This document shows positions 1 through 7,718 of a stretch of 32,885 bases of DNA, piece after piece. A model generated the notes under the pieces. That model did not search any database, had not been told where the DNA came from, and saw only the letters and a list, made by a program, of their open reading frames with translations. The stretch is from JANMEX01 sp049696015 (GTDB lineage Bacteria > Pseudomonadota > Alphaproteobacteria > Rhizobiales > Rhizobiaceae), in NCBI GenBank assembly GCA_049696015.1, contig JBAVTG010000040.1, positions 1-32,885 of the forward strand, given 5' to 3'. The position numbers were made by a program, and so were the translations under genes. Positions within the stretch are counted from its first letter, which is position 1, and the number at the start of each line of letters is the position of its first letter.

Positions 1-124
1 CCGCTGCGCCATCGCTCAACGTGCCGGCGTAGAGATGCTTCTCCAGAAGCGTCGCCCCCTCCCCGGCATTGGCGGCTGCGAGGAGTGAACACCAGATGGT
101 CGATGCAAGCAGAAGTGTCTTCAT
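1..124 (-). CDS. N-terminal fragment of an exported protein of unknown function (runs off the left edge)
   Basis: An ATG at 122-124 on the minus strand opens a frame that continues out of the window; 41 codons are visible. A GGGAGA Shine-Dalgarno-like sequence lies about 8 bases upstream. The first 20 residues form a typical Sec signal peptide: Lys at position 2, a hydrophobic core (LLLASTIW) and an Ala-rich end (AAANA) before GEG. The mature start contains LLEKHLYAGTLSDGAA, which I do not recognise with confidence. The gene lies downstream of hppA in the same direction, but a strong terminator separates them, so it probably has its own promoter. It is too short to assign a family. Confidence 0.6.
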   Translation of the reverse strand, partial: MKTLLLASTIWCSLLAAANAGEGATLLEKHLYAGTLSDGAA

Positions 125-172
125 AAAAATGTCTCCCATGCCCCGCCACATACTGGCGGACGATTCTGATCC

Positions 173-195
173 AAGCCATACTCAGTTCATGGCTT
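173..195. promoter_or_regulatory. Inverted repeat AAGCCAT-N9-ATGGCTT upstream of the left-edge gene
   Basis: Two perfect 7-bp arms (173-179 and 189-195) are separated by 9 bases. They lie 48 bases upstream of the start codon at 124, where an operator or promoter element could sit. A related repeat with the same 9-base spacer and nearly the same distance to its gene lies at 13266-13286. The function is unknown. Confidence 0.3.
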
Positions 196-204
196 TCCTG
201 CGGC

Positions 205-235
205 AAGAAAAATCCCGCCGGATCGCTCCGGCGGG
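205..235 (-). terminator. Rho-independent terminator of hppA
   Basis: Read on the minus strand, a perfect 9-bp GC-rich stem (227-235 pairing with 214-222, tetraloop at 223-226) is followed by ATTTTTCTT. It starts 26 bases after the hppA stop codon and should end that transcript before the next minus-strand gene. Confidence 0.9.
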
Positions 236-261
236 TCATATTGTTCATCAATGCATCAAAC

Positions 262-2400
262 TCAGTGCGCCAGCACCGCAAGCAGCAGCAAGGCCACGAT
301 GTTGGTGATCTTGATCGCCGGGTTGACGGCCGGGCCTGCGGTATCCTTGTACGGATCGCCGACCGTGTCGCCGGTCACGGATGCCTTGTGGGCTTCCGAA
401 CCCTTCATGTGCTTGACGCCGTCCTTGTCGACAAAACCGTCTTCAAACGACTTCTTGGCATTGTCCCATGCGCCGCCGCCCGAGGTCATCGAGATGGCGA
501 CGAACAGGCCGTTGACGATGACGCCCAGCAGCGATGCGCCGAGCGCTGCGAAGGCCGAGGCCTTGGAGCCGGAGATGAGCAGCACGCCAAAGTAGACCAC
601 CAGCGGCGCAAGCACCGGCAGCAGTGACGGGATGATCATTTCCTTGATCGCAGCCTTGGTCAGGATGTCGACGGCGCGGGCATAGTCGGGCTTGGAGGTG
701 CCCGCCATGATACCCTTGTCTTCACGGAACTGGCGGCGCACTTCTTCCACGATCGAGCCTGCCGCACGTCCGACTGCCGTCATCGCAATACCGCCGAAGA
801 GGTAAGGAATGAGACCGCCGAAGATCAGGCCCGCCACCACATAGGGGTTGGACAGATCGAAAGAGACCGTGCCGATGTCGGCAAAGTACGGATACTTGTC
901 GCCATTGGCCGCAAAGAACTTCAGGTCGTTCGAGTAGGCCGCAAACAGCACCAGCGCACCAAGACCTGCAGAGCCAATGGCATAGCCCTTGGTGACGGCC
1001 TTGGTGGTGTTGCCAACCGCGTCAAGCGCGTCGGTGTTGTGACGCACTTCCTTCGGCAGGCCAGCCATTTCGGCGATGCCGCCGGCATTGTCTGTCACCG
1101 GACCGAACGCATCAAGCGCCACGATCATGCCGGCAATCCCGAGCATGGAAGTGACGGCAATGCCGGTTCCGAACAGGCCTGCCAGCTGGTAGGTCCACAA
1201 GATGCCGCCAACGATCACCAGCGCCGGCAGCGCCGTCGATTCCAGCGAGACCGCAAGGCCCTGGATGACGTTGGTGCCGTGGCCGGTCACCGACGCTTGC
1301 GCGATCGAGTTGACCGGGCGCTTGCCCGTGCCGGTGTAGTATTCGGTGATGACCACGATCAACGCCGTGACGATCAGGCCAACGACGCCGCAGAGGAACA
1401 GGTTCGTCCCCGTGATAATCTTTCCGTCCACCGTGCCGATTTCGCCCCAGCCGATGGTCAGCGATGTCGCGCCGCCAACGCCGATGATCGACAGCAGGCC
1501 GGTGACGATCAGGCCCTTGTAGAGAGCGCCCATGATGTTGTTGGAAGCGCCGAGCTTGACGAAGTATGTGCCTGCGATCGACGTCAGGATCGACGCGCCG
1601 CAGATGACCAGCGGATAGGTGATCAGCGCATCGAGATTGTCCGCGCCGGTGAAGAAGATCGCCGCCAGAACCATTGTGGCAACGATAGATACTGCATAGG
1701 TCTCAAACAAGTCAGCCGCCATGCCGGCGCAGTCGCCGACATTGTCGCCGACATTGTCAGCAATGGTTGCCGGGTTGCGCGGGTCATCTTCGGGAATGCC
1801 GGCTTCCACCTTGCCGACCAGATCGCCGCCAACGTCAGCGCCCTTGGTGAAGATGCCGCCGCCTAGACGGGCGAAGATCGAGATCAGCGAAGCGCCAAAA
1901 CCGAGCGCCACCAGCGAGTCGATCACTGCGCGGTCATCGGCCCAATAGCCGAGCGGGCCGGTGAGCACCCAGAAGTAGACTGCAACGCCGAGCAGTGCCA
2001 GACCCGCCACCAGCATGCCGGTGATCGCGCCCGACTTGAAGGCGATATCAAGCCCGCCCGCCAGCGACTTTGAAGCCGCCTGCGCCGTGCGCACGTTCGC
2101 CCGCACCGACACATGCATGCCGATGAAACCGGCCAGCCCGGACAGAACCGCGCCGATCAGAAAGCCGATCGCCGCAGTGCCCGACAGCAAAAACCAGGCG
2201 AGAATGAATACCACCACGCCGACGATGGCGATGGTCGTGTATTGGCGCGTCAGATAAGCCTGCGCGCCTTCGCGGATTGCGCCCGCAATTTCCTGCATGC
2301 GTGCGTTGCCCTGATCGGCCGCAAGGACCGAGCGCGTCGTCAAGACGGCATAAAGGACAGACAACAGGCCGCAGAGTATGACAAACAAAATGGGTGTCAT
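262..2400 (-). CDS. hppA: K+-independent H+-translocating membrane pyrophosphatase
   Basis: This is an inner-membrane pump that couples hydrolysis of inorganic pyrophosphate to proton export. The 712 residues are a normal length for the family and are dominated by hydrophobic helices. The pyrophosphate/Mg site is intact: GGIFTKGADVGGDLVGKVE (about 181-199), DDPRNPATIADNVGDNVGD (about 205-223), and a C-terminal GDTVGDPYKDTAGPA stretch. In GNTTKA (463-468) the residue that separates the two subfamilies is Lys467, which marks the K+-independent class. The start at 2400 begins MTPILFVILC and has GAGGG nine bases upstream; the frame stays open upstream, but that part looks non-coding. The gene has a candidate promoter at 2494-2522 and its own terminator, so it is probably monocistronic. 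Confidence 0.97.
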   Translation of the reverse strand: MTPILFVILCGLLSVLYAVLTTRSVLAADQGNARMQEIAGAIREGAQAYLTRQYTTIAIVGVVVFILAWFLLSGTAAIGFLIGAVLSGLAGFIGMHVSVRANVRTAQAASKSLAGGLDIAFKSGAITGMLVAGLALLGVAVYFWVLTGPLGYWADDRAVIDSLVALGFGASLISIFARLGGGIFTKGADVGGDLVGKVEAGIPEDDPRNPATIADNVGDNVGDCAGMAADLFETYAVSIVATMVLAAIFFTGADNLDALITYPLVICGASILTSIAGTYFVKLGASNNIMGALYKGLIVTGLLSIIGVGGATSLTIGWGEIGTVDGKIITGTNLFLCGVVGLIVTALIVVITEYYTGTGKRPVNSIAQASVTGHGTNVIQGLAVSLESTALPALVIVGGILWTYQLAGLFGTGIAVTSMLGIAGMIVALDAFGPVTDNAGGIAEMAGLPKEVRHNTDALDAVGNTTKAVTKGYAIGSAGLGALVLFAAYSNDLKFFAANGDKYPYFADIGTVSFDLSNPYVVAGLIFGGLIPYLFGGIAMTAVGRAAGSIVEEVRRQFREDKGIMAGTSKPDYARAVDILTKAAIKEMIIPSLLPVLAPLVVYFGVLLISGSKASAFAALGASLLGVIVNGLFVAISMTSGGGAWDNAKKSFEDGFVDKDGVKHMKGSEAHKASVTGDTVGDPYKDTAGPAVNPAIKITNIVALLLLAVLAH

Positions 2401-2745
2401 GGCCAAATTCCCTCGTTGCGCCCGAAAATCCCCTCCCCGGGCAGTTGAATGCGTGCGATTCGCACCTGCGCGCGCCCCGACAACGTCGGCGCGTGTATGC
2501 TGAATGGACGGGGAAAGGTCAAGGCGGGGGTGAGATTGCGCATGTGAACGCACTTCTGGTGCGCAAGATGTCAGCTTCACTTGGCAGCAATGCGGGCTGA
2601 CATTCCTATTTGCCTACGATGGTGAAGTCCGCAGTGGGCTCATGCCCTCACGATCAGCCCGTACTGCCGTTGATATGAGTCAACGCCCTTGAGCAAAACA
2701 CGTTGTAGGTAACTGCCGCAATCATCTCTCTGAGGAGTTTCAGAC
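2401..2745. other. Intergenic region between divergent hppA and the DUF4342 gene
   Basis: I see no gene in these 345 bases. The hppA side holds the SD GAGGG (2411-2415), a perfect palindrome GTGCGA-T-TCGCAC (2453-2465) in the presumed leader, and the promoter at 2494-2522. Further right, 7-bp arms TTGCGCA and TGCGCAA (about 2535-2566) flank a 17-base spacer. The DUF4342 side has a poor TTGAGC (2689-2694) without a convincing -10. The palindromes could be operators or leader hairpins; nothing in the sequence decides this. Confidence 0.5.
2494..2522 (-). promoter_or_regulatory. Candidate sigma-70 promoter of hppA
   Basis: On the minus strand TTGACC (2517-2522) is followed by a 17-base spacer and CATACA (2494-2499). 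The -35 matches 5 of 6 consensus bases and the -10 only 3 of 6. This would give a leader of roughly 90 bases containing the 2453-2465 palindrome. Confidence 0.4.
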
Positions 2746-3096
2746 ATGGAAGCCAGGAAAGAAGCAGCAGATTCGACAAAGGGTACCACTTCACCAAACC
2801 CTTCAAATCCGAAACTCACCTGGACCGAAGAAATCGAAGTTGCAGGTGAAGAACTGGTTGCGAGTGTCAAGCGTCTGGCTGCGGAAGGCCAAGTCAGCCG
2901 CATCCGTTTGATCGATTCCGATGGTGATATTGTCCTGGAAATGCCGCTGACAATTGGAGCCATCGCAGGCGGTGCAGTCGTTCTCGCCGCACCGGTCCTT
3001 GCATTGGTTGGCGCGCTTGCTGTCTTTGTGACCAAGGTGAAGCTTGAAGTCGTGCGCAACGGCAATCCTCCGCCAGACAAATCAAAGTCCCAATAG
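2746..3096 (+). CDS. DUF4342 domain protein
   Basis: A 116-residue protein of unknown function. After a polar, Ser/Thr/Pro-rich N-terminus of about 25 residues comes the DUF4342 signature: TWTEEIEVAGEELVASVKRL, a short beta-rich stretch (SRIRLIDSDGDIVLEMPLT), and a hydrophobic segment of about 25 residues (IGAIAGGAVVLAAPVLALVG) ending in VKLEVVR. One membrane-associated helix is likely. The start has a good SD (GAGGAG, 2732-2737). The next gene begins 40 bases downstream on the same strand, so it may share a transcript with the two hydrolases, although a weak hairpin with a T-run (3097-3124) lies between. The family assignment is by pattern; the function is unknown. Confidence 0.85.
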   Translation: MEARKEAADSTKGTTSPNPSNPKLTWTEEIEVAGEELVASVKRLAAEGQVSRIRLIDSDGDIVLEMPLTIGAIAGGAVVLAAPVLALVGALAVFVTKVKLEVVRNGNPPPDKSKSQ

Positions 3097-3124
3097 CGCC
3101 AGAACTTATTGGCGGAGATTTTTT
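3097..3124 (+). terminator. Weak terminator or attenuator-like hairpin
   Basis: CGCCA (3097-3101) pairs with TGGCG (3110-3114) across an 8-base loop, followed by GAGATTTTTT. The stem is short. The T-run abuts the SD (GGAGGT, 3125-3130) of the next gene, so partial termination or no effect are both possible. Confidence 0.3.
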
Positions 3125-3136
3125 GGAGGTCCTGCC

Positions 3137-4567
3137 ATGACTGTCAGACCGGCCATTGTGTTCACTGCCGCCCTATTTCTGGTCTGGGCCAACACCATGC
3201 GGGCAGACGACCTCATTCGCAACGTGCATATCGTCGATGTCGAAACCGGCGCCGCAAGTGAAGCAAAAGACATACTGATTGGCGGCGGGATCATTGCCTC
3301 CATTTCCGCACCATCGGGTTCCGCATTTTCCGGCGGGCGTGAACTTGACGGCAAAGGCGGCTACGTCATCCCCGGTTTGTGGGACAGCCACGTCCATGTG
3401 TTCAGCAGCGCTGATGAACACAAAACCGCCTTCAGACTCTATCTCCTGAACGGCATTACCGGAATCCGCGACATGGGCGCTCTGTTGCCGCTTGATGAGC
3501 AGAAACGCATTGCCGCTGGCGTTGAGGCAGGCAGCATTATGGGGCCGCGCATTATCCTGTCCGGCGCATGGATTGACGCTTCGCCGGGCTCTTGGCCGGG
3601 CATGTTCCTCGCCAACACGCCGGAAGAGGGCCGGGCAAGAGTCAAGGAAATCACAAAGCAGGGCTGGGCCGCGGCCAAGTCCTATTCGATGCTTGGACAA
3701 GACACGTTTCTTGCTATTGCCGATGAGGCAAAAAAGCAGAACCTGCCGCTCGTCGGCCACATACCGGAGTCCGTGACGCTTGAAACGGCGATAAAGGCCG
3801 GACAAAACGGCATGGAGCATTTTGGCCGCGTCACCACAGCGTGTTCCACGCAAGAAGCTGCCATGATCGATCGGGTTCAGTCAGCGCTCAAGGCCGATGA
3901 TCCGCGTTCGGCAATGATCGCCGAGATGGCAACACACAACAAAATCGTGCTGGAAACCTGGGACCTCCGCTTGTGCAATCGGATTTTGGCTGAAATGGCG
4001 CGCGCCAATCTGCATGTCACGCCGACGCTGATCGTCTCTGATTTCTACGTGGGCAAACGGCCTGAAGCCAATGACTTAAAGATGCGCACTTTGCCGTCGG
4101 CAGTCCGCGCGGCATGGACCCGGCCTGACTTCCGCCTTGAGGCGATGACCGATGAGTTGCGCGCCCTGGCCGGTCAGTCCATTGCCCTTGACTGGAAAAC
4201 CTTCAAAATGGCCCATGATGCCGGCGTGCCGATCCTGGCTGCGACGGATGCGTCATTCGCAAATCCATTCATCTTCCACGGGTTTTCACTGCTTGACGAA
4301 CTGGACCGGTATGTTGAGGCCGGCCTTTCGCCGCGCCAGGCGTTGTTGACTGCAACGCTCGCCCCGGCGCGGTTTTTCAAACTGAAATCGCAGGATGGTC
4401 CGGTAGCCGTTGGCCGCCGCGCCGACCTTGTTGTCCTGAAGGACAACCCGATTGCCGGCCTTCAGACCCTGCGCACACCCCTTGCAGTCATCGCAAACGG
4501 ACGCATCCTGGATCGCGCCGCGCTGGATGATTTACAACGTGAACTCGAGTCTGAAGCGGCGCGATAA
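3137..4567 (+). CDS. Exported amidohydrolase (imidazolonepropionase/prolidase-like, COG1228 type)
   Basis: A 476-residue metal-dependent hydrolase predicted to act outside the cytoplasm: residues 1-23 form a signal peptide ending MRA before DDL. The amidohydrolase layout is complete. A beta-sandwich start is followed by GLWDSHVHV with metal ligands His85 and His87, Lys181 (candidate bridging lysine) in AAAKSY, His208 in LVGHIPE, His228 in GMEHFG, and Asp371 in AATDASF. The C-terminus has the usual GRRADLVVL strand. Relatives cleave C-N bonds in cyclic or dipeptide-like substrates (Xaa-Pro dipeptides, imidazolones, lactams); the substrate here is not readable. The SD GGAGGT ends 6 bases before the ATG. 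The stop codon overlaps the next start (TAATG), implying translational coupling with the alpha/beta hydrolase. Confidence 0.9.
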   Translation: MTVRPAIVFTAALFLVWANTMRADDLIRNVHIVDVETGAASEAKDILIGGGIIASISAPSGSAFSGGRELDGKGGYVIPGLWDSHVHVFSSADEHKTAFRLYLLNGITGIRDMGALLPLDEQKRIAAGVEAGSIMGPRIILSGAWIDASPGSWPGMFLANTPEEGRARVKEITKQGWAAAKSYSMLGQDTFLAIADEAKKQNLPLVGHIPESVTLETAIKAGQNGMEHFGRVTTACSTQEAAMIDRVQSALKADDPRSAMIAEMATHNKIVLETWDLRLCNRILAEMARANLHVTPTLIVSDFYVGKRPEANDLKMRTLPSAVRAAWTRPDFRLEAMTDELRALAGQSIALDWKTFKMAHDAGVPILAATDASFANPFIFHGFSLLDELDRYVEAGLSPRQALLTATLAPARFFKLKSQDGPVAVGRRADLVVLKDNPIAGLQTLRTPLAVIANGRILDRAALDDLQRELESEAAR

Positions 4568-5679
4568 TGGCAAGGGCAGGACGCATCATGGCCATCACAC
4601 TGACAATTGCTGCAGCCATCATTGCGGGTTTCGTGTGCCTCCTGTGGGTATTAAGCCCCGGCACAATCAGGCCGGTTCTGGATGAAGATGGCCGCTCCCC
4701 TCCGGGCAGCCTGTCCGAAAAGGCCTTCGTGCCCATCAATGGCGTTCAGCAAGGTATGTTCATCCGCAGCGCTGACGCGGCCCATCCGGTCCTTCTCTTC
4801 CTCCATGGCGGCCCTGCCATGCCGACCTATGCCTTGGAGCAAAAATATCCCACCGGCCTCGAAAAGGACTTCACGATCGTCTGGTGGGAGCAGCGCGGCG
4901 CCGGGCTCTCCTACAGCGCCGACATTCCGCCAGCGACGATGACAGTGCAACAGATGGTCGATGACACGGTGGCAGTGAGCGACTACCTGCGCCAACGCTT
5001 TGGCAAGGAGAAGATTTATCTCATGGGCCATTCATGGGGCAGCTTCATCGGCATTCAGGCGGCCGCGCAGGCGCCCGACCGTTACCACGCCTATATCGGC
5101 GTCGGGCAGCTGACAAACCAGCTTGAATCCGAACGATTGGCCTATGACTACATGCTGAAAACATCCGGCGAGCGGAAAAACACCGGCATGCTGCGAAAAC
5201 TGCAAGCAGCTCCATTCGAAAAGACCGTACCCCTCCCGGAGCCCTATATGGCGTTGCGCGACGAAGCCATGCACACCTTGGGCATCGGCACCACGCGCGA
5301 CATGCGATCAGTGATCAGCGGCATCTTCGTGCCGACCTGGATGGACCGCGAATACACGCTGCGGGAAAAATTCAACATCTGGCGCGGCAAATGGTCAGCG
5401 CCCACCCGGCAATTGTGGAACCAGGTGCTCAAGACAGACATCACCGTTCAGGTGCCAAAACTTGACCTGCCGGTCTATTTTCTTCTCGGCAAGTACGACT
5501 ACACGACGTCCCATGACCTGGCCAAAGCCTATTTCCAAAACCTCGAAGCGCCGCTGAAAGCCTTCTACACCTACGAAAACTCCGCCCACAGCCCCATCTT
5601 CGAAGAGCCCGAAAAGACAAGAATGATCCTGGCCAAAGACGTCCTGACCAAATCTGCCAACCTCAGCGACAAGCCCTGA
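4567..5679 (+). CDS. Membrane-anchored alpha/beta hydrolase (proline iminopeptidase-like)
   Basis: A 370-residue serine hydrolase with one N-terminal membrane segment (about residues 8-29), so the catalytic domain probably faces the periplasm. The proline-iminopeptidase pattern is clear: oxyanion HGGP (80-83), WWEQRGAGLS (106-115), nucleophile elbow GHSWGS with Ser156, acid Asp311 in LLGKYDYTTS and His341 in NSAHSP. Known relatives release N-terminal proline or hydrolyse related amides and esters. The start overlaps the preceding stop as TAATG; a second ATG at 4588, with AGGA upstream, would remove seven residues. Pairing with an exported amidohydrolase suggests sequential action on one periplasmic substrate, possibly proline-containing peptides, which is inference only. 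Confidence 0.9.
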   Translation: MARAGRIMAITLTIAAAIIAGFVCLLWVLSPGTIRPVLDEDGRSPPGSLSEKAFVPINGVQQGMFIRSADAAHPVLLFLHGGPAMPTYALEQKYPTGLEKDFTIVWWEQRGAGLSYSADIPPATMTVQQMVDDTVAVSDYLRQRFGKEKIYLMGHSWGSFIGIQAAAQAPDRYHAYIGVGQLTNQLESERLAYDYMLKTSGERKNTGMLRKLQAAPFEKTVPLPEPYMALRDEAMHTLGIGTTRDMRSVISGIFVPTWMDREYTLREKFNIWRGKWSAPTRQLWNQVLKTDITVQVPKLDLPVYFLLGKYDYTTSHDLAKAYFQNLEAPLKAFYTYENSAHSPIFEEPEKTRMILAKDVLTKSANLSDKP

Positions 5680-6025
5680 CTTCGCAAGAGAGATTTCCTG
5701 CGGTACAGCAGAGCCAAACGCAGTTTCCAAAGTCAATACGTCGCATCCGCCTCACATTCGCCCACTTTATGCCACGAGCGGCTCGGTGCTCAAAGAGTCC
5801 GCCCCTTCCCCGAAGGTCTGTCTTTTCCCGCGCGCGCTGACGCCGCCCGCCTCCCCGCCTTTTGCCTCATCAATCCGCTCAAGCCCTTTCCCCCGCTTGC
5901 TGGCAGGCGGTGGATGAACCGGCGGATTTTTCGGGCGGCGGTGCCGATGTCGCGCAATTCGGCGGTGATTTTGGCCGTTCGGCACGCCATTCGGCGTGGG
6001 ATTCGGCGCGGGTTTTGGCTTGCCG
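5680..6025. other. Convergent intergenic region without a recognisable gene
   Basis: These 346 bases lie between the plus-strand hydrolase stop and the minus-strand MFS stop. They are pyrimidine-rich on the plus strand from about 5790 to 5900, with GGCGG and ATTCGGCG tandem motifs at 5920-6015. Two minus-strand frames are open across most of the stretch, but their translations are Arg/Pro/Gly-rich and low in complexity, unlike a folded protein. A short palindrome CCTTC-CCC-GAAGG lies near 5805-5820. No convincing terminator is visible for either flanking gene. The composition recalls interspersed intergenic repeats of Rhizobiales, but I cannot confirm this from one copy. Confidence 0.4.
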
Positions 6026-7231
6026 TCAGGCAACCACGCTGCGCTTGGTCAGCGACAGCCAGACCAGCGCGATCAGGCACAGCCCGGTCACCGGCAGGAT
6101 CATCCAGTTCAGCGCGCCCCAGCCCCAGACCAGAAAGATCTTGCCCGACAACAGCGACGCGCTGGCCACCGAGCCGAACAGCACCGTGTCATGGAAGCCC
6201 TGCACCTTGCTCTTCTCTTCCGGCCGGTAGCAGTCCGTCACCATCGCCGTCGCGCCGATGAAACCGAAGTTCCACCCAAGACCCAAGAGGACCAGCGACA
6301 GCCAGAAATTCCATAGCTGAATGCCCGAAAGCGCCACAAACGCGCAGCCGATCAGGATGATCAAGCCTGTCGCCACAACCCGTTCGCGGCCGTAGCGGGC
6401 AATCAAACTGCCGGTGAAGAAGCTTGGCCCGAACATCGCCAGCACATGCCACTGGATACCCAGCGTCGCCTCATTGACCGAAAATCCGCACCCCACCATC
6501 GCCAGCGGCGCTCCTGTCATCACCAGCGACATCAACGCATAGGACCCAACCGAACACAGCAAAGCCACCATAAATCTGGGCTGCGCAATGATTTGCCCCA
6601 GCGGCCGACCAGAATCGCGCGCGATGCCCTCGACCTTGGGCGGCTCTATCTGCAGTTTCAATTGCGTCAGAATCGCAAAGCCGACAAATCCAAACAGGAT
6701 GATGACCATGTAGGCCCCGGCAAATTGCACCGGCAGAAAGACATCCTTGGTGAAGATCACCGCTTGCGCGCCCAGCACTGCCGAGACAATGCCGCCGCCC
6801 AGCACCCAGGAGATCGCCTGCGGCTTGAATGATGATGGCGAGTTATCCGCCGCGGCAAAGCGGTATTGCTGGGCAAACGATCCGCCCGTGCCAAGCAGCA
6901 ACAGCGCTGCGACAAACAGCCAGAACGAGCCTTGAAACAAGGCCAGCGCCGCAATCGCCCCGCCGAGCGATGTCACCAGCGCTCCGGTCATGAATGCATG
7001 TTTCTGGCCGATTTTCCGCGCCAGCCAAGCGGCAGGCAACGCGCCGACCGCAACGCCGATGTTGAAACCCGATACCGGCGCAGTCGCCAGCGACTTGTCC
7101 GCCCCAAGCAGATACACACCGGCCAGCGCCCCCATCGAAATGGCAATCGGCGGGACTGAACCGACAATCGCCTGCGCCGCTGCCAGGATGAATGCAGCGC
7201 GTTTGGCCTGCGGCATGGGCGTGGCGGTCAT
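6026..7231 (-). CDS. MFS transporter
   Basis: A 401-residue major facilitator superfamily permease with about 12 hydrophobic helices in two halves, a central charged loop (about 205-225) and an inter-helix ARKIGQKHAF motif typical of the cytoplasmic loop between helices 2 and 3. The substrate is unknown. The ATG at 7231 starts 2 bases after the nusB stop; an in-frame TTG at 7237 would overlap it. The SD is weak, so translation probably depends on nusB. It forms the last gene of the glyA-nrdR-rib-nusB operon. That position hints at transport of a flavin or one-carbon metabolite, but an incidental hitch-hiker is equally possible. No terminator is seen downstream. Confidence 0.9.
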   Translation of the reverse strand: MTATPMPQAKRAAFILAAAQAIVGSVPPIAISMGALAGVYLLGADKSLATAPVSGFNIGVAVGALPAAWLARKIGQKHAFMTGALVTSLGGAIAALALFQGSFWLFVAALLLLGTGGSFAQQYRFAAADNSPSSFKPQAISWVLGGGIVSAVLGAQAVIFTKDVFLPVQFAGAYMVIILFGFVGFAILTQLKLQIEPPKVEGIARDSGRPLGQIIAQPRFMVALLCSVGSYALMSLVMTGAPLAMVGCGFSVNEATLGIQWHVLAMFGPSFFTGSLIARYGRERVVATGLIILIGCAFVALSGIQLWNFWLSLVLLGLGWNFGFIGATAMVTDCYRPEEKSKVQGFHDTVLFGSVASASLLSGKIFLVWGWGALNWMILPVTGLCLIALVWLSLTKRSVVA

Positions 7232-7233
7232 GG

Positions 7234-7716
7234 TCAAACTTTCGGGCCGCGCTCTTTGCGGGCGATGCGGTCAAGGACGGCGTTGACCAGTTTGGGTTCT
7301 TCGCCGTCAAAGAACGCCTTGGCGATATCGACATATTCGGAAACGATCACCGCCACCGGAACGTCGTGCTTGGCGGTCAGTTCCCAAGTCCCCGCGCGCA
7401 GAACCGCGCGCAACGTTGTATCCAGCCGTGACAGCGGCCAGTCGTCAGTCAACGCATCGTGGATGACCGGATCGAGTTTCTTCTGACCGTCAACGACTCC
7501 GGAGACTATCTGGCGGAACCATTGCGCATCGGCCTCCAAATATTGCGCGCCATCGAGCTCCTTGCCGAGCCGGTATGTCTCGTATTCCGACACAACTTCC
7601 AGAATGCCAACGCCGGCAACATCCATCTGGTAGAGCGCCTGCACGGCAGCGAGCCGGGCCGCGCCGCGTTTGTTGGCCGGGCGAACGCCTGCCGATTTCG
7701 GGTCTGCGGTGGTCAC
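7234..7716 (-). CDS. nusB: Transcription antitermination factor NusB
   Basis: A cytoplasmic all-helical RNA-binding protein that, with NusE (S10), binds boxA of rRNA leaders and supports antitermination. The 160 residues match the family length. A basic N-terminal segment and the first helix (GAARLAAVQALYQMD) carry the RNA-binding face, and the C-terminal block VIVSEYVDIAKAFFDGEEPKLVNAVLD is the family hallmark in pieces. The start is GTG at 7716, two bases after the ribH stop, with GGAG about 8 bases upstream inside the end of ribH. The rib-nusB linkage is widespread in proteobacteria. Confidence 0.97.
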   Translation of the reverse strand: MTTADPKSAGVRPANKRGAARLAAVQALYQMDVAGVGILEVVSEYETYRLGKELDGAQYLEADAQWFRQIVSGVVDGQKKLDPVIHDALTDDWPLSRLDTTLRAVLRAGTWELTAKHDVPVAVIVSEYVDIAKAFFDGEEPKLVNAVLDRIARKERGPKV

Positions 7717-7718
7717 TA

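Noticed and set aside
2401..2580. N-terminal extension of the pyrophosphatase to an upstream start
   Set aside because: The added 60 residues are polar and Arg-rich, run through the promoter candidate and precede a good SD-ATG at 2400.
5767..6080. Two overlapping minus-strand frames in the gap after the MFS gene
   Set aside because: Both are open in different phases over the same bases and encode Arg/Pro/Gly-rich, low-complexity sequence; treated as intergenic.
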